Shown: positions 13,501-25,639, numbered from the stretch's first letter. The stretch: 64,000 nt of DNA from Melanocharis versteri (GCA_013397845.1 VZTG01001566.1:1-64000); one strand, 5' to 3'. The notes: generated by a model not told the origin, from the sequence alone. Translations and numbers: made by a program.

Positions 13501-16500
13501 AGCAGGTTAGGATCAATAACCCATGTAATTCAGTATTCAGGCACTAATAAGAGGTGTTAACAAACTCTTGAGGCAGATGTGAAAATCCTCAAAATGAGGA
13601 ATTAAAAATACAGACCTCTAAAGATATTTATTCTGATGGTTTAGTCATCGGCTCATGCATGAAGTATGCAATCTTGTATTTAGATTTGTTTTCCTTATCT
13701 GTGATATGTACAAAAACGTGTACAAATTTTTTTTTTATTTTTATGCCTGTGCATTCACCAAGTTCACTTCTGGCTGTAGTGTAGGTAAAAATACACTTTT
13801 GACTTGATTATTTCAGTGGTTTGATTTAAGCAAATACTATAAAAGTGCTCTGCTGACATGAAGAAATCTTTCTCTGACCCTTCCATTTCTGGACCGTAAG
13901 TGGTCCTTGAAATCTACTTTCTACTTGCTAAAAGAAAAAAAGGAAGATTTTTCAAAGACTTTGGAGCAGGGGAAGTTGTCCATTTGTGGAATATACCATC
14001 TGGGTGGAATATGCCACTCAGAGGGAACAATACAGCCTTGGGAGGTGGGACCATGCAAACAAGGTCAAGTGCAAGGTACTGATCTGGGCCAAGCACAAGC
14101 GGAGGCTGGGTGGAGAATCAGTTGGGAGCAGCTCTGCTGAGAAGGACTTTGGGTGTTGGTAGAGGAGGACCTCAACATGACCTGCATCAGAAGAGTTATG
14201 ACCAGCAGATTGCGGTAGGTAATGATCTAGATGATGTTCAAGGTCCCTTCCAACCCAAACCATTCTATGATTCCATGAAAGTCTGTGTTCTAAAATGGTT
14301 ACAGTGTTTGGCATGTTCTTCCCACTAGAGAGGTCAACTATGTTGATCACAAACCAAATCGTACAGCATTCAAGAGAGAAAATGTGCTGATACTAATTTC
14401 TAAAACTTAAGTCATTTAAATGTTGGGGTTTTTTTAATATATTTTGCAGATTAAAGGAACAAAGGGACAGGTTACACGGGCAGAAATTCTTCAGGAAGGC
14501 CTTCGGGAATTACTGAATGCACTCTTCTCTAATCCTGTGGACAGTAATTTGATATGTGCAGTGAAACTGCTGAAGGTGAGACAGTAGTTTAAAAAAAAAT
14601 CAAGTTTTTAAACTTCCTAGCTTGGGAATAGCGGGGTAAATTGCAAATGAGGAAGTATTTATATGGGTTTATGGATTACAACATTAGCAGAGCAAACTAT
14701 TTCTTTTGCTTTCCTTAGTACCATTAGGAAATTGAGCCAGTAAAAAAAGTAACAAGGTGCTCTAAAAATAAATTCAAGGCTATTTGTGTACAAATGAGCA
14801 ATACAACTGAAGTTAAGGTGCAAAGGAGTAAATGCTTCCTGTAGATCTCATTTTGCTGCTTCTGGTGTTGGAGAAAACTGTAACCAGTCTGAATGAATTG
14901 TGAGATCTTAGGTATGTTCTGTGTTCTGAAGGACACTTGGCCATTACAGTCCACCACTTTTTTTGGCAAAGGGTTCTTAAAATCAGTTATTTAATTCCAT
15001 ATTATCCGTGTCATTACTGTTGTAGAAATATATAGATTTTCATGTTGAAAGTAAACCTCTTTGCTCATAACCCATACCTTTTCCTGTATAATAGTTAGCC
15101 CCTATGCCAGAAAAACTCTAACCCTCACTAGGTATCATTGTACTCATAGTTTGGAAAACAGATTAAATTAGGAATGAAGGTTAAGTGCTAAACTATTTTT
15201 CTGAAGATTTTTGGTTGGCTTGTTTGTTTTTCCTCATTCTTTACCCTTCCTCGTACTGCACTGCTCCTCAGACTGTCCTACCTTGAATTTAATTTCTGAC
15301 AGCTTCTTTTGATATGATAGACAGAAAGGAAGAGAGATTTTTGTAATTTAAAACCTTCATTTGAAGTTTGGATGTTTAAGGAGGTTGCTTCACAGCAAGC
15401 ATGAGATTGTGCTCAATGAGCACATTCACTCCTGTGGTCAGTCCTTATGTTGGCGGTTCTTCCCTGAGGCAAGGCCCACTGAAGAACCTTTTTAAGCAGC
15501 AATACAAAATCAGGAAGCTTTACAGTGCAGCATCCTGAAGAAAACCAGTAATCTGAATTATTTTATGACACATTGCTGTGTATCTAAAAGATGTTAGAGA
15601 ACAAAGAGACTCTGTTTTTTCATGCAAGTTTTTTCTGATGTCTTACAGTATCTACAGATGTTGAGTATATATGTATACCTGGGGTACCTCTTGAAACTTT
15701 AGTTTCACTACTGTAGCAATGAATGTCTCATTTTATCTTTTCCATTTAATACAGTGATAAATACAGGTTTTTCTCTGTTTGCTGTGCAATATGTTTTATT
15801 TTTAATTAATCTTGATGCTATTACCTAATCATCCAGGATTAAGGTAGGACCACTGTGGAATGCTATCAATACCAAGCAAATGCTGACCAATATACTTGCT
15901 TTTATCTTGGGATTTTATCCCTTTGTATCATCAGGTGCCATTTTTGATCTTGTAATATTTGTGCTGAGGAAATTGCTATTAGTGGCAAACTGGTTTTTTT
16001 TCTGATTTAACTCCTCCTGTGCAATTATTGGGCAGCAAAGTACCTATTCTTGTAGTCAAAGGCTTTCATCCATAGCTGTTCTAGAGTGACTGCTGCTACA
16101 GCTTTCCTGGAAGCTGCTTTAGTTTCATAGACTTTTATGTATTAAAGTTCAGGTTGGCTTGGTCAGATGATTCTGGTCTGCTTTATATATACCTAGATGA
16201 AATTCTCTGGCATGTGTGATGCTAGCCAAGTTGACTGAAGTGTTTCTAAAGTTCAATAAAGTATTCGCTGTTGTCATGTAAACTGGTGGAATCAGCTGCA
16301 AAAATAAGATTCAAAGGAAATAAAGGATGGTAGTATGTACTTAAATCAAGTTAAGACCAGACCAATGTCACGGAAGAATTGTTTTGAAATCCTGTTTCAA
16401 GACTGAAACAAGTGGCTGTGAACTTCTAGGTAACAAAAACATTGGACATAGAGCTCCTATACTGTCTGTAGTCTAAAATAAACTAGTTATGAGGTCTGTT

Positions 16501-19500
16501 AATCTGTTTAGCAAAGAGATACAGGCAGCTGGGAGCTTCAACCATCAGGTAGTCCAAGTGTCATGAATTGTTACAGAATCTCTTGAGTTGACTGTTTATT
16601 AAGGATTTCTAATTTTCTTTTAAAAAAATACTTATCCCTTGTCTTTAGTTGACAGGCTCAGTTTTAGAAGATGCCTGGAAAGAAAAAGGAAAGAATGATA
16701 TGGAGGAAATTATTCAGAGAATTGAAAATGTTGTGTTGGATGCAAACTGTAGCAGGTAAGAAGATAAATTTATGTGCAGTATTTTGTTTGTCTGAAAACG
16801 AACGCCTTGAAAAATCTTCAAAAACAATGAACAGGTCAAAAAAATATCTTAAAGATATTTATTTATGAAAAGTAATGTGATGTGTGGGTCATTTTCATTG
16901 TGAAACAAAAAGAAAAGGTGTTTTTCATTTGAAGGGTAATATGGATTCTTTGGCAGTTGGGTTGGTTTTGTTTTGGGTTTTTTTTTTTATTTTAGTTTTT
17001 ATATTAGTTTTTAACAGAGATTCAAGTTCCACTCCTTTTTTTTTTTAACCTATTAGGTCTTGAAATCTTCAGTAGGTACTTTAGCCTCTTAAAGGAAGTA
17101 TAAATAAAGACACAATAGGGGCAATATTTTATAGTTTATACTTTCAATTTTGAATTGAACAGGATTAAATACATACAAACAGTACTAAATATGTAGCAGT
17201 ATAACATACATACCAATTACTATAAATGTAAAGGCAAAATGAAATATACTTTGTGGTTTGGTTTTTTTCTTCTGGAGAGCACACCTTTTTGGCAAGGTCT
17301 TAGCTACAATCTGGAAAAAACAAGTGGCTGACTAATGTATTAGTAATATATTAGTGGTTAACTAATCAGATTGTCATAAACCACCTGTGTGCATGAGGTT
17401 ATCTGATTCTCCTGTGCTTCATCCTCAGCTTCTTGCAAACTTACCTGTAGAGGGCTCAGACACTGATCTCTTGCCATATGGAGGGAGGCCAAGAGTAGCT
17501 CATAACATCTGTGGGTTGTAATTGAGCTGCCCCCAAGGAAGATGAGGAAATTTTTGCTTCAAGAACCAAAACTGATGGCACAAGCTGAGGCTTCAAAGAT
17601 ATAGAACAACAAACAAATCTTGAAGCCTTTTCGCTGGTCCGAAAATCATGAGCCAGGCACAGTTACATAGTAAAAAGAGGTTATCTTTATAAGGATCCTT
17701 AGGTGCACAATTCACTGGGTGGAAAAGCGCTGAAGATGCACACCCAGCATAATGCATATACAATTTTAGGATGTTTAGCAAATCAGCGTAACTGACAAGG
17801 ATCCCCAGTTAGAGACTTCAGCAGTGAGGTAATTCCTCCCCCTCCCCCTGTGCAACTCTTTCTGAATTCCCTTCCCNTAGGTAAAATGCTAGCTGCAAAT
17901 ACTGTAATAACAGTGAAAATAACTGAAAAATTTATTTATTTATGTATTCTTTAATGATACTCTTCTCCATAGACTAGCTAAAAAGAAGAAGGCATTTTCT
18001 CTTATTTTAGGGATGAAATGGATGTTGGTATCTAATGTACTGGGGACACTACTTCTTACTTTTGACTACATCATTTCAGTATGATGAAGAAGACTAAAGT
18101 TAGGAGCATAGAATAGATAATTAAAATAAAATTTGAAGATCATCTCCCTTTTTTTCCCAGTATTATCCTTTTATCAAAAAGGAATTTATTCTTTAACTTG
18201 TACTGCAAGGTGTGGTATCTCAATAAAAACTATAGCAATTTCCTTACTGAACAGCAGAGGAAGTGGAGAGGGTGAATATCTCATAATTGACACATAAAGC
18301 ATCTAGACTTGCAGTTGTAAAATTGAATTCAAAGTTATCTGCACACTGGACCAAATTTTGTTCTTCTTGAACTTATTTTTTTGGGATGGATTTAACTATC
18401 TTGTATTGGCCCAATAAGAGAAGCCCAATTTCTTGCCTGGTGCAAAACATTCTAACTTTTGTAGTGCTTCTCTGTTTCAGAGATGTGAAACACATGCTTC
18501 TGAAACTAGTAGAACTGCGATCTAGTAACTGGGGTAGAGTTCATGGAACAACTCCACACACAGAAGCTACGCCTGAAAATGACCCAAACTATTTTATGGT
18601 AAGAATATAAGGACATTTCAGTTCCTTGCTTTCATGTGAATTTAGTTTTATTCATAGACAATCGCATTACTTTAAAATACAAACCTCTTTCTCTCTGAAT
18701 ACATACAACTTTCTGTATGACTTTATTTTTAGAATGAACCAACATTTTACACTTCTGATGGTGTTCCTTTCACTGCAGCAGACCCAGGTATGGCACAAGT
18801 TTAGCTTACCTGTCTTCTCAGTCTTCTTTAAAAAGTTGTAATTAAGTTTAAGGCCTGTTGAACAACATAAAATGTTATTCTTCAAGAATCTAAAGCCTAT
18901 GCAACTTAAAAGATAAAGTTCTGCCTGAATTCCTGGTTTGGTGGAGCACATGATTTATTCTGCCTTAAAAGAAGGTAGATGTTTGAAATGGAGAATGTGC
19001 TTTTGAGTTCATATAGGTCAGAAGAATTTGTCCAGTAGTCCACAGCCTTTGGTCTTTCCAGAAAGCCAGAAATACCCAAGTATTCTTTTGTCTGTTTATT
19101 GTTTGTATCAAAATCACATCAAAATGCTTGCTTGCTTTATCTATAATCAGAGCACAACATGGCATAACATCATTTGAGGTAGACACATCTGTCACTACTT
19201 TTACAGTTCTATGGGAAATTAGGCATCATTCCTAGACATCTATTAATGTCCTGAGAGAACGCTGTAGAAGGTGCTTTTCCTGTTACTGTTTCCTACCATT
19301 TCGGGTTTCATTAACTGGCCAATTTTCAAACTTTATAGATTTCTGTTGATTTAGAGGACTAGTCTTATATGTTACTCAGTCTCATTTTTGCTTTGCCAGA
19401 TTATCAAGAAAAATACCAAGAGCTGCTTGAAAGAGAGGATTTGTTTCCATATTACGAAGAAAATGGAGCAGATCTGTCAGGACCTGGAGAGCTGTATGTT

Positions 19501-21240
19501 TTCTTTTTTAGCGATGTATTTCTTTAATAATAGTTATTTTTACTGTGGTGCTGTGACAGTGCAGACTGAGGATTCCAATCTTGACAAAAATGAAGCTAAA
19601 TAATGTACTTGTTACTTAGTTCTACAGTGGATGTATTTGTTTGGGTTTAAATTGGTTTTTAATCACACAAGTTTGAAACATATTTCATGTTTATTCTATT
19701 GAGTATGGTAATTACATTTCAGACGTTTATGCACATGTACAAACATACTTCTGCATTTAAAAAAAAAATTGCAAGCAAAATGAAGCACCAAGCCTTCCAG
19801 TGTTTGTAGTGAGGCAACCTGAATTTGTTTGACTGTGCATGAACATCCCAGCAAGAGATGATTACTGAACTTCCAGTGTCTTTGAAAGGGAGAAAGTGTG
19901 AACTTTCCCTCCTCAGCCTATGCAGTATTCCCTTCAATTAGAGGGCTGCTCAATATTCCTGTAGAGCAAGAAAAGCAACCTAATGGTGAAGGGGGAAGCA
20001 ATAGGTGAGAATGCAGTCTGACTTTTGGCACTGGTTTATGAGAAAGAAATATGTCAAATAAGTAGAAGAAACATGGTCTAAAATAAATTGCTCTGAGCTT
20101 TATGCTTACAAAGGAGGACTTTCAGATCATGATTTGACACACAAAAACATTTTCAGTGTTTTTATGTGTGATAAGAGTGCTGGCCTGGATCAGTATTTTT
20201 GTTAGTAAATTAGAAAACTTTCAGATTGTATCTAGCTGAGGAAATGTCAAGAACTTTGGAAGATATATTAGAGATGTCAGAAATCAACAAGCTTATACTG
20301 AAGGGAAAAAAAAAGACCCATGTGAGCCTCAGCTTAGAAGAAAAAATGCAAATTGGAGACAGACAGCAGTTAAAAAACACAGCAAATCTGAAGAGTGTCG
20401 TGTAAAACACTCTGAGTCAACCTTCAAGCAAGGTGACTGTAACCTTCTTTGTTGAAGGCTTAAGAAAAGCTTAGACAAATGTCTGCCGATTCTCTGTCAG
20501 CTATTTCTCATTACTGACGTCAGGGAGGAGGGTTCTGTGTGAGGGCTCTTTCTTCTGAAGGCTACACTTCTACAAGAACAAAGGAACAAATGAGATAAAT
20601 ATGTAGACTGCTTCCTCAATGCACAACCCTTTGAAACAAAAAAATTTTTCTTACACATTTTCTATGGCCTTCTTTTACATATCAACAAACAGGAATGCAG
20701 GGTTTCTATATTAATGTATTTTGTCTTTGAACTAGGATTTTGACCAATCAAAATTGCACTAATATGTTAGTAATTTTTTTTTTTTTTGTAAATGGATCAG
20801 TACAGATGCATTATTAAATTTGGGGAAGCTTGGATTGCATGATTGCATTTTCTATCATCTTGGAAACTATTTCTGTCTTTTAAACTGGGCAGCATAAGAT
20901 GATCTAAAAAGGCGACAAACACTCTAGGTGTTTGTACATATCTGTGCTGCTTTGAGGTTTCTGTTAATTTGTTTTCATAGTATCCGTTACTTTTTCCTTT
21001 TCATTCCCTTTAAGAAAATGTCATAAATAACAGTCATTTATAAAGCTTTGTTTTATTCTTGACATCTACACAAATGGTTCTAAAAATCTGTCGGCTCTGA
21101 AAATCTGTGTGTAAACTTAACACCTTTGGTGATTTTTTTCCCTCAGGTATTTTGATGAGATTGATGATGAGATGGATCCAGAAATTGAAGAAGCATATGA
21201 AAAATTCTGCCTAGAATCAGAACATAAGAGAAAACAGTGA
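1404..21240 (+). CDS. PAIP1: PAIP1, poly(A)-binding protein-interacting protein 1 (5' end missing)
   Basis: PAIP1 stimulates cap-dependent translation in the cytoplasm by binding PABP and the eIF4A/eIF3 machinery. Ten coding exons join in frame: 1404-1585, 6869-7057, 9752-9864, 13040-13151, 14450-14575, 16649-16755, 18481-18598, 18733-18787, 19400-19493, 21147-21240. All have GT-AG borders with matching phases. They give 395 complete codons before the stop. Numbering from the ATG at 1475 (372 aa), the PAM2 motif is LSVKAPEFYP at residues 16-25, with F23 and P25 as the usual PABP-contact residues. The MIF4G helical domain spans about 45-265, and the C-terminus is the acidic PAM1-like tail with EIDDEMDPEIEEAYEKFCLE. 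The human protein is 479 aa, so the proline/glycine-rich N-terminus from exon 1 is missing here. Identity is very close to mammalian PAIP1. Confidence 0.96.
1586..6868. other. PAIP1 intron
   Basis: AT-rich intron. Apart from a possible CR1 3' fragment near 5152, I see no repeats, exons or RNA genes in it. Short ORFs here do not resemble proteins. Confidence 0.85.
5152..5215 (-). mobile_element. Possible CR1 LINE 3' end fragment
   Basis: AGAATCGTAGAAAACCTTAG followed by GTTAGAAAGAACCTCTGTAG resembles the reversed 3' end of CR1 (AGAATCATAGAATGG, then GTTGGAAGGGACC). The match is short and diverged. Confidence 0.4.
6869..7057 (+). CDS. PAIP1: PAIP1 coding exon, start of MIF4G
   Basis: There are 63 whole codons, residues 38-100, with TLAEYVQDFLNHLTEQPG near the start. 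The acceptor is TTCTATAG and the donor is AG|GTAGTG. This begins the MIF4G domain. Confidence 0.95.
7058..9751. other. PAIP1 intron
   Basis: AT-rich intron with T tracts. I recognise no mobile element, exon or RNA gene. Confidence 0.8.
9752..9864 (+). CDS. PAIP1: PAIP1 coding exon, MIF4G
   Basis: Encodes ATSVPNFSYMGARLCNYLSH and onward to LLLQR; the Arg codon is split (2+1). The acceptor follows a long T tract and the donor is AG|GTCAGT. It is nearly identical to the human exon. Confidence 0.95.
10667..11115 (+). mobile_element. Solo LTR of the same avian ERV family, 5' end present, internal deletion
   Basis: It begins with the family's 5' end (GTTGTGGTTTAACCTGGCAG) and continues through the GCTCACTCACTTCCCCCACC block. 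It shares the CTCACCAC ... GTTTATGTGCTGAGTATGA ... CCTCCTCGCTGGTGGGG core with the copy at 175-562, and ends near GCTAAAACCAGGGCG. Compared with that copy, the stretch before the terminus is shortened, which looks like an internal deletion. It lies in a PAIP1 intron in sense orientation. Confidence 0.8.
11703..12575 (-). mobile_element. CR1 LINE fragment, 3' end, reverse orientation
   Basis: Reading along +, it starts with the reversed CR1 3' end (GGGTTGGGAGGGACCTTAAG, CCATGGGCAGGGAACCTTCC). It continues through GGGATGGGGCATCCACAGCT and GAATTTCTTCCTGATATCTA to a diverged reverse-transcriptase-coding part near 12540. The element is 5'-truncated, as is normal for CR1. The several 60-100 aa ORFs over it are artefacts of the GC-richer repeat. 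Confidence 0.9.
13040..13151 (+). CDS. PAIP1: PAIP1 coding exon, MIF4G
   Basis: Starts with the last base of the split Arg codon and encodes CRTEYENRDEATKGDETTRK then FHAFVLFLAELYLNLQ. The acceptor is TTTTTACAG and the donor is AG|GTGAGA. Confidence 0.95.
14055..14282 (+). mobile_element. CR1 LINE 3' end fragment
   Basis: It starts near AAGGTCAAGTGCAAGGTACT and runs through GAGCAGCTCTGCTGAGAAGG to the CR1 3' end GTCCCTTCCAACCCAAACCA then TTCTATGATTC. Part of the usual sequence between about 14185 and 14200 is missing. Confidence 0.85.
14450..14575 (+). CDS. PAIP1: PAIP1 coding exon, MIF4G
   Basis: There are 42 whole codons, from IKGTKGQVTRAEILQEGLRE to CAVKLLK. The acceptor is ATTTTGCAG and the donor is AG|GTGAGA. 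Confidence 0.95.
14576..16648. other. PAIP1 intron
   Basis: I recognise no exon, repeat or RNA gene in it. Small ORFs are not protein-like. Confidence 0.8.
16649..16755 (+). CDS. PAIP1: PAIP1 coding exon, MIF4G end
   Basis: Encodes LTGSVLEDAWKEKGKNDMEE and IIQRIENVVLDANCS plus a split Arg codon. The acceptor is TCTTTAG and the donor is AG|GTAAGA. Confidence 0.95.
16756..18480. other. PAIP1 intron
   Basis: AT-rich, with an interrupted T/G tract at about 16960-17010 and one unresolved base at 17877. Nothing else is recognisable. Confidence 0.8.
18481..18598 (+). CDS. PAIP1: PAIP1 coding exon
   Basis: Encodes DVKHMLLKLVELRSSNWGRV and TPENDPNYFM. The acceptor is CTGTTTCAG and the donor is TG|GTAAGA. 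Confidence 0.95.
18733..18787 (+). CDS. PAIP1: PAIP1 short coding exon (55 nt)
   Basis: Encodes NEPTFYTSDGVPFTAADP plus one base of an Asp codon. It is separated from the previous exon by only 134 bp. The acceptor is TTTTTAG and the donor is AG|GTATGG. Confidence 0.94.
19400..19493 (+). CDS. PAIP1: PAIP1 coding exon
   Basis: Encodes YQEKYQELLEREDLFPYYEE and NGADLSGPGE with a split Leu codon at the end. The acceptor is CTTTGCCAG and the donor is CT|GTATGT. Confidence 0.94.
19494..21146. other. PAIP1 last intron
   Basis: No recognisable features beyond T tracts, such as the one near 20768. Confidence 0.8.
21147..21240 (+). CDS. PAIP1: PAIP1 last coding exon, PAM1-like acidic tail
   Basis: Encodes YFDEIDDEMDPEIEEAYEKF, then CLESEHKRKQ and TGA at 21238-21240. 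The acidic tail is the second PABP-contact region (PAM1) in the family. Confidence 0.95.
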
Positions 21241-21343
21241 GATGTCACGTATTAATGTTAGTTTATTTAACCACTTTAGGTATTGTTAGAGTGAAGGGGG
21301 ACACAAAACATTTGTACCAAAATGAGAAACTTGAGTTTCTCCA

Positions 21344-21393
21344 AGTACTAAAGTTACACAATTTCCATAGTACTAAAGTTACACAATTTCCAT
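21344..21393. repeat. Perfect 25-bp tandem duplication in PAIP1 3' UTR
   Basis: Two abutting identical 25-bp copies, 21344-21368 and 21369-21393, each beginning AGTACTAAAG and ending TTTCCAT. No differences between copies, so the duplication is probably recent. Confidence 0.95.
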
Positions 21394-21508
21394 TTTGTTT
21401 AACAAAATCTGCCAAAAATTGTAAACATATGCCCTGTAACTTAAAATGTTGTGTATATATCATAGTTTATTTTATGAAAAAATGTTTTGTGAACAATGTT
21501 TTGGCTGC

Positions 21509-21514
21509 AATAAA
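21509..21514 (+). terminator. PAIP1 poly(A) signal AATAAA
   Basis: Canonical hexamer 269 bp after the stop codon, in TGCAATAAAAATTA. An alternative hexamer is at 21864-21869. Confidence 0.75.
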
Positions 21515-21535
21515 AATTATTTAAAAGTTATAATT

Positions 21536-24500
21536 GAAATTAAAATTTAATGGGGAACTGTCCCATAAAACTTCCTTTGAGGAAGAAAGGGAAAGAATAA
21601 TGATCTGAATTTGCTTGCTTGTTTGCTTTAGTATATATTGGGATTTACTCATCCTGTTTACCATATACAATATATCTTGCATTTACTTCCTCCACTTCCC
21701 CCCCAAGAAGAGTATGATCCAAATAAGAAAGAAAATTATTTTTCTGTAGATCACAATCATGAAAAGTGGCTTGTGAAAGTTTCGTGTATGAGTTTTTGTT
21801 TTGTTCATTTCCTTCTTCTTTCAAAACACACATGGATAAGGTCTGGACTTCTCTTTTTTCTGGAATAAATATGTTACATGTTGATATGTGAAAAAGCAAG
21901 CAGTATTTTGGAAGTGAGGTGCTTTCAAGATCTTTGGTTCAGATAAGCTTATTTTCAAATCTACAAGAAAAAGCTATTCTGTAATTTGTTGTGTTCTTCA
22001 AGGCAATAGTAATACGGTTATGTTCTAAACCATGCTTCTCAAGAGTATGTGCAGTGCTTTTTTTTTTTTTGCTTTTTTTCTAGTAATGTATCTAACATGT
22101 CTAACCTTTCACAACCCTTTTAACTTTCTTTTATTCTTCTAATTTTATGTAGTTTGATTTAATTTTGTAGTTGGAGTAAATTCATATATTTCATAAATGT
22201 TAACATTCTGAAGACAACTGCTCTTTTTTTGACTCCATATAATCATGTTAGTTTTCCTAGGATACTCCATTGTTGTTGTTGCCAAACTCAGTTGAACTGT
22301 TTCCTGTTACCTGTTGCTGGTTAGACTTGAGTAGAAATCCTTACCAAAAACAAATGCAAGTATTTCCCAACAGTTAGCTACTCTAAAGAACACACATTGT
22401 AAATATGCATGTAAATAATTCTGATAATCTTTCACTGTCATTTGTTTGGTTAAATAAGTTGTGCATCTGCTAATAGAGTGAGCAGTGGCTGTTTTCTGGA
22501 TGTTTATTTAACATACTTATTTAGGTTGGAGTTTTGGAAAATAAAATTTAACTAGCTTTATTTCCTTTGGTATAATATCACTACCTTGTCTTCTTGCTTT
22601 ACAACAAAAACAATTTTTTATCTTCTTCTACCTCTCCTTCACTGAGCATTCCTTTCTCTTCTTCAGAGTACACAGTTGCAGTGACTATTATCTTTTAATT
22701 CTTGCTGGAAAAATAGAATGTATCAAAATGTTGTACACTCATAAAGACTCTACTAGCATTTCAAAGTCTTTAGACTAAAATTCAGAAACTAGAAATGTGA
22801 AAACTAGATGACTTTCAAATACATATTCTCTAAGTTGAGCATAATTTTCATAAATAACTTTTAATCTAAATATAGGTCAGACTTTCTGCTGACTTTACAA
22901 GCAGATGTCTTGTGGAAAACATATTTATTCAGAACTAAAAGTCCCAAGGAACAAACATTCATATATGCTTTACAGTAAAGTAACAGTGACTCCAGGGGAC
23001 TGCACTTTACCTATTTTAGTTTTGCATGATTTCTGGTGAGTCTTCTTTTTCTGTAAGGTGGCTGTCAGCTCTAGATGTACTGTTAGCTTGTGGAAAGAGT
23101 AATTTTACATATAGATAAGAAGTCAGGAACTAGGAATTGTGTATATATAGAGCAGCTCTGGTCAAATTTGCAATACAAGTTTTTTCCTCCACTGAAAATA
23201 CTGAAAAATCTTAAAGTGAGACTTTTGTTCAAACTAGTGGAGAAGTTTATGGTCTGTATACATGAACTTTGTAAATGCTTTCAGTCTTTACTGCAGCAGG
23301 GAAAAATTGGTTTTAACTCTGTCCTGCTGTGTAAGGAAAACAGGCTAATCTTTTCATTAAACACCTAAGTCTTTCCCACTTGTCTTAAATCTCACAGAAC
23401 TTCAATATAAGCTAGTGAATGAGAGAACAAAAGAAAGCAGCAGGTTTCTCGCTGTCAGGATCCCCATGTCTGCTGCTTGTCTGCCCACTCTTAATGGCCC
23501 ATTGTTCTGCGTATGACAGATTTGAGTCATAGGAGGTTTAAAGATTATTTCACCTGAATTTTAGCATTTACAAATTTCAAAGGCACTGTGTAAAAGTGTT
23601 TCTCATCTACAGGTTTCTGAACAAATGTACAACCTTTTCAAAATACGTATTTTCGTAATGGCATAATGGTAAATCAGTGAAGGCACAGAAGCATGGAAAG
23701 CAAAATTTGGGGGAGATGTGAAGCAAGCTTCTTTAGCACTGGTTCTGAAAAGAAACAGGCTTCACATTCGAATTTGAGCATGAGACCCAAGCTTTGCAGA
23801 TCAGTAAAAGTATGCACACTATTTCCCACTCTTGACAAATTAATTATGATTTTAAAAAAATGATTAGTATTTGAAAATCACACTGTGTTTAATTTCAGAA
23901 TGGGCTGCAAGAGTTGCTGCTTTGCATGTGCTTTGCTGTTGAGTGATTTTCATATTCAGAAATGAAGTCAGCTTGTTCTCAGTATTTTTCTTTAAAATCT
24001 GCAAAGAAGTTCTTGATACTGGCCTTCGGCTTTTTTTTTGTTTTTAACAAATGGGGTCACTGGGTTTTAACTGTTGGGTTTTAGAATAACTGTAACACTA
24101 CAGAGAGAAGCAAGACTAGCCCAACTACATCACGTATCACAGGTATCACAAACAGCATATAGCTGGGATTTTTTTTTTTTCCCAATGGAATAATCTGTTG
24201 TGGCACTGAATGTTAGTGACTCTCGGTCTGGTTTGTAAGTAGTAATCTTTATTTCTCACTGGGACATTACTTCCTTATCATATTCTGCCTTTCCTTCCTA
24301 CTGCACACAACTCATTGAATTACTGACAGCTCAAGTTGGCAACTTCTCTCTGACTGAATTATAGTCCTAATAATCCAGTTGATGCCTGTGGATCATTAGT
24401 TTATACAGGAACAGAAAATGACATTCTGACCAAAAGTCAGGGATGATACTTCACTCTGCCCTGAGCTGCTGATTTGCCACCTCTACTTCAGCCTGTGTGA

Positions 24501-25440
24501 CCTACCCACAGTTCCTACGCTGAGGGTTCCAACCAGAGCAGTGAAATTGCCAGCAAAATACAATGCATCACCCATAAATAACAATATTCATAACTCATTC
24601 ATAATCCCAATATATACTCTGAAACTTTCTTCAGGCAAGTACTGTACAGAATAGTACTTATTAAAAAGTGGTATTGTGAATAGAAGCAGGTTATTTTGAT
24701 GCATGGCTGTGTCAGCAGCTGCTTGAATGGGTGTTGATCTACTCTCTGTTGAGACAACAGCTGTCGAGAATGGAAAGTTGTACTTGAATGTGCTTAGTCC
24801 ATGATTGCACTGATCTGAGAAACCTGTACTTCCCTAAGCAGGTAAGGGATGATCGTTGCAGCTAAGAGAGACTATATAATCTAGTGCGGATCTTCAGCTG
24901 CATTTGCTAACTGCTTGGAGTGGGGGTTGATAATAATTGTCACTTAGCTGTGAACTGTCAATCCACTTAAAACAGCTTTGATTAAACTGTAAGTATCGGC
25001 AGGGGTGGAGGATGTATATAATATTCCAGAAAGGCAAATGGCCATTATTTTAAAATTGTCATTTGGCATCTTGGTTTGTCTATTCAGGTAGGGTTTCTGC
25101 TGCCCAGTTCTAGATACACAGCTGTCTGTTGGCTCGCCCTGCCCTGTAAATGAGTGAATGAAAAAGAGCTGTCACTAGAGAATTATTTAGCTGTAGTGTG
25201 TCCCCGGGCTATGCTGTAGAGGGGCAGTCTGCCTCCTGGTTTTCCAGAGGTGCTGCTGTGGGGAGGTGAGCCTCGGGCTTGCTGCACAGGGATGCGGGAG
25301 AAGCAGCTCTGTGGGGAGCCCTCTTCTGCACCGGGCACCTGCTGGACGAGGTGTCCCTTGGAGAAGCACAGTTACAGGGAAATGGGAGGGGAGGGAGGTG
25401 GATTCCAGGCCTTTGTACTGCTTTTATTTCCGGACCAGCA
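21536..25440. other. Intergenic, PAIP1 to C5orf34
   Basis: AT-rich sequence to about 25180, then GC content rises towards the C5orf34 promoter. I see no gene, recognisable repeat or RNA gene. Short ORFs (the longest about 90 codons) do not resemble known proteins. Confidence 0.75.
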
Positions 25441-25530
25441 AAAAAAAAAAAAANNNNNNNNNNNNNNNNNNNNNNNNNNNNNNNNNNNNNNNNNNNNNNN
25501 NNNNNNNNNNNNNNNNNNAAAAAAAAAAAA
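25441..25530. other. Assembly gap inside a poly(A) tract
   Basis: A13 precedes and A12 follows 65 Ns (25454-25518). The gap is about 340 bp upstream of the C5orf34 start codon, so part of its promoter region is unresolved. Long reading frames drawn across it are artefacts. Confidence 0.98.
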
Positions 25531-25639
25531 GGTACAAAGACACGGTGTGCAGTTCCCCCAAGCTCATCTTACAGATGTGTGTATGGAATGCGCTCACCTT
25601 CCGTGAGCGAGCAGGAAGATGCGGTTACCACACCGACGT

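Larger units (their letters stand above)
21241..21535 (+). other. PAIP1 3' UTR
   Basis: It runs from the stop codon to just past the AATAAA at 21509. It contains a perfect 25-bp tandem dimer at 21344-21393. A second AATAAA at 21864 could support a longer UTR. Confidence 0.75.

Noticed and set aside
21638..21868. 76-codon ORF just after PAIP1
   Set aside because: Overlaps a possible alternative PAIP1 3' UTR; the opposite strand has an equal-length ORF and no homology is seen.
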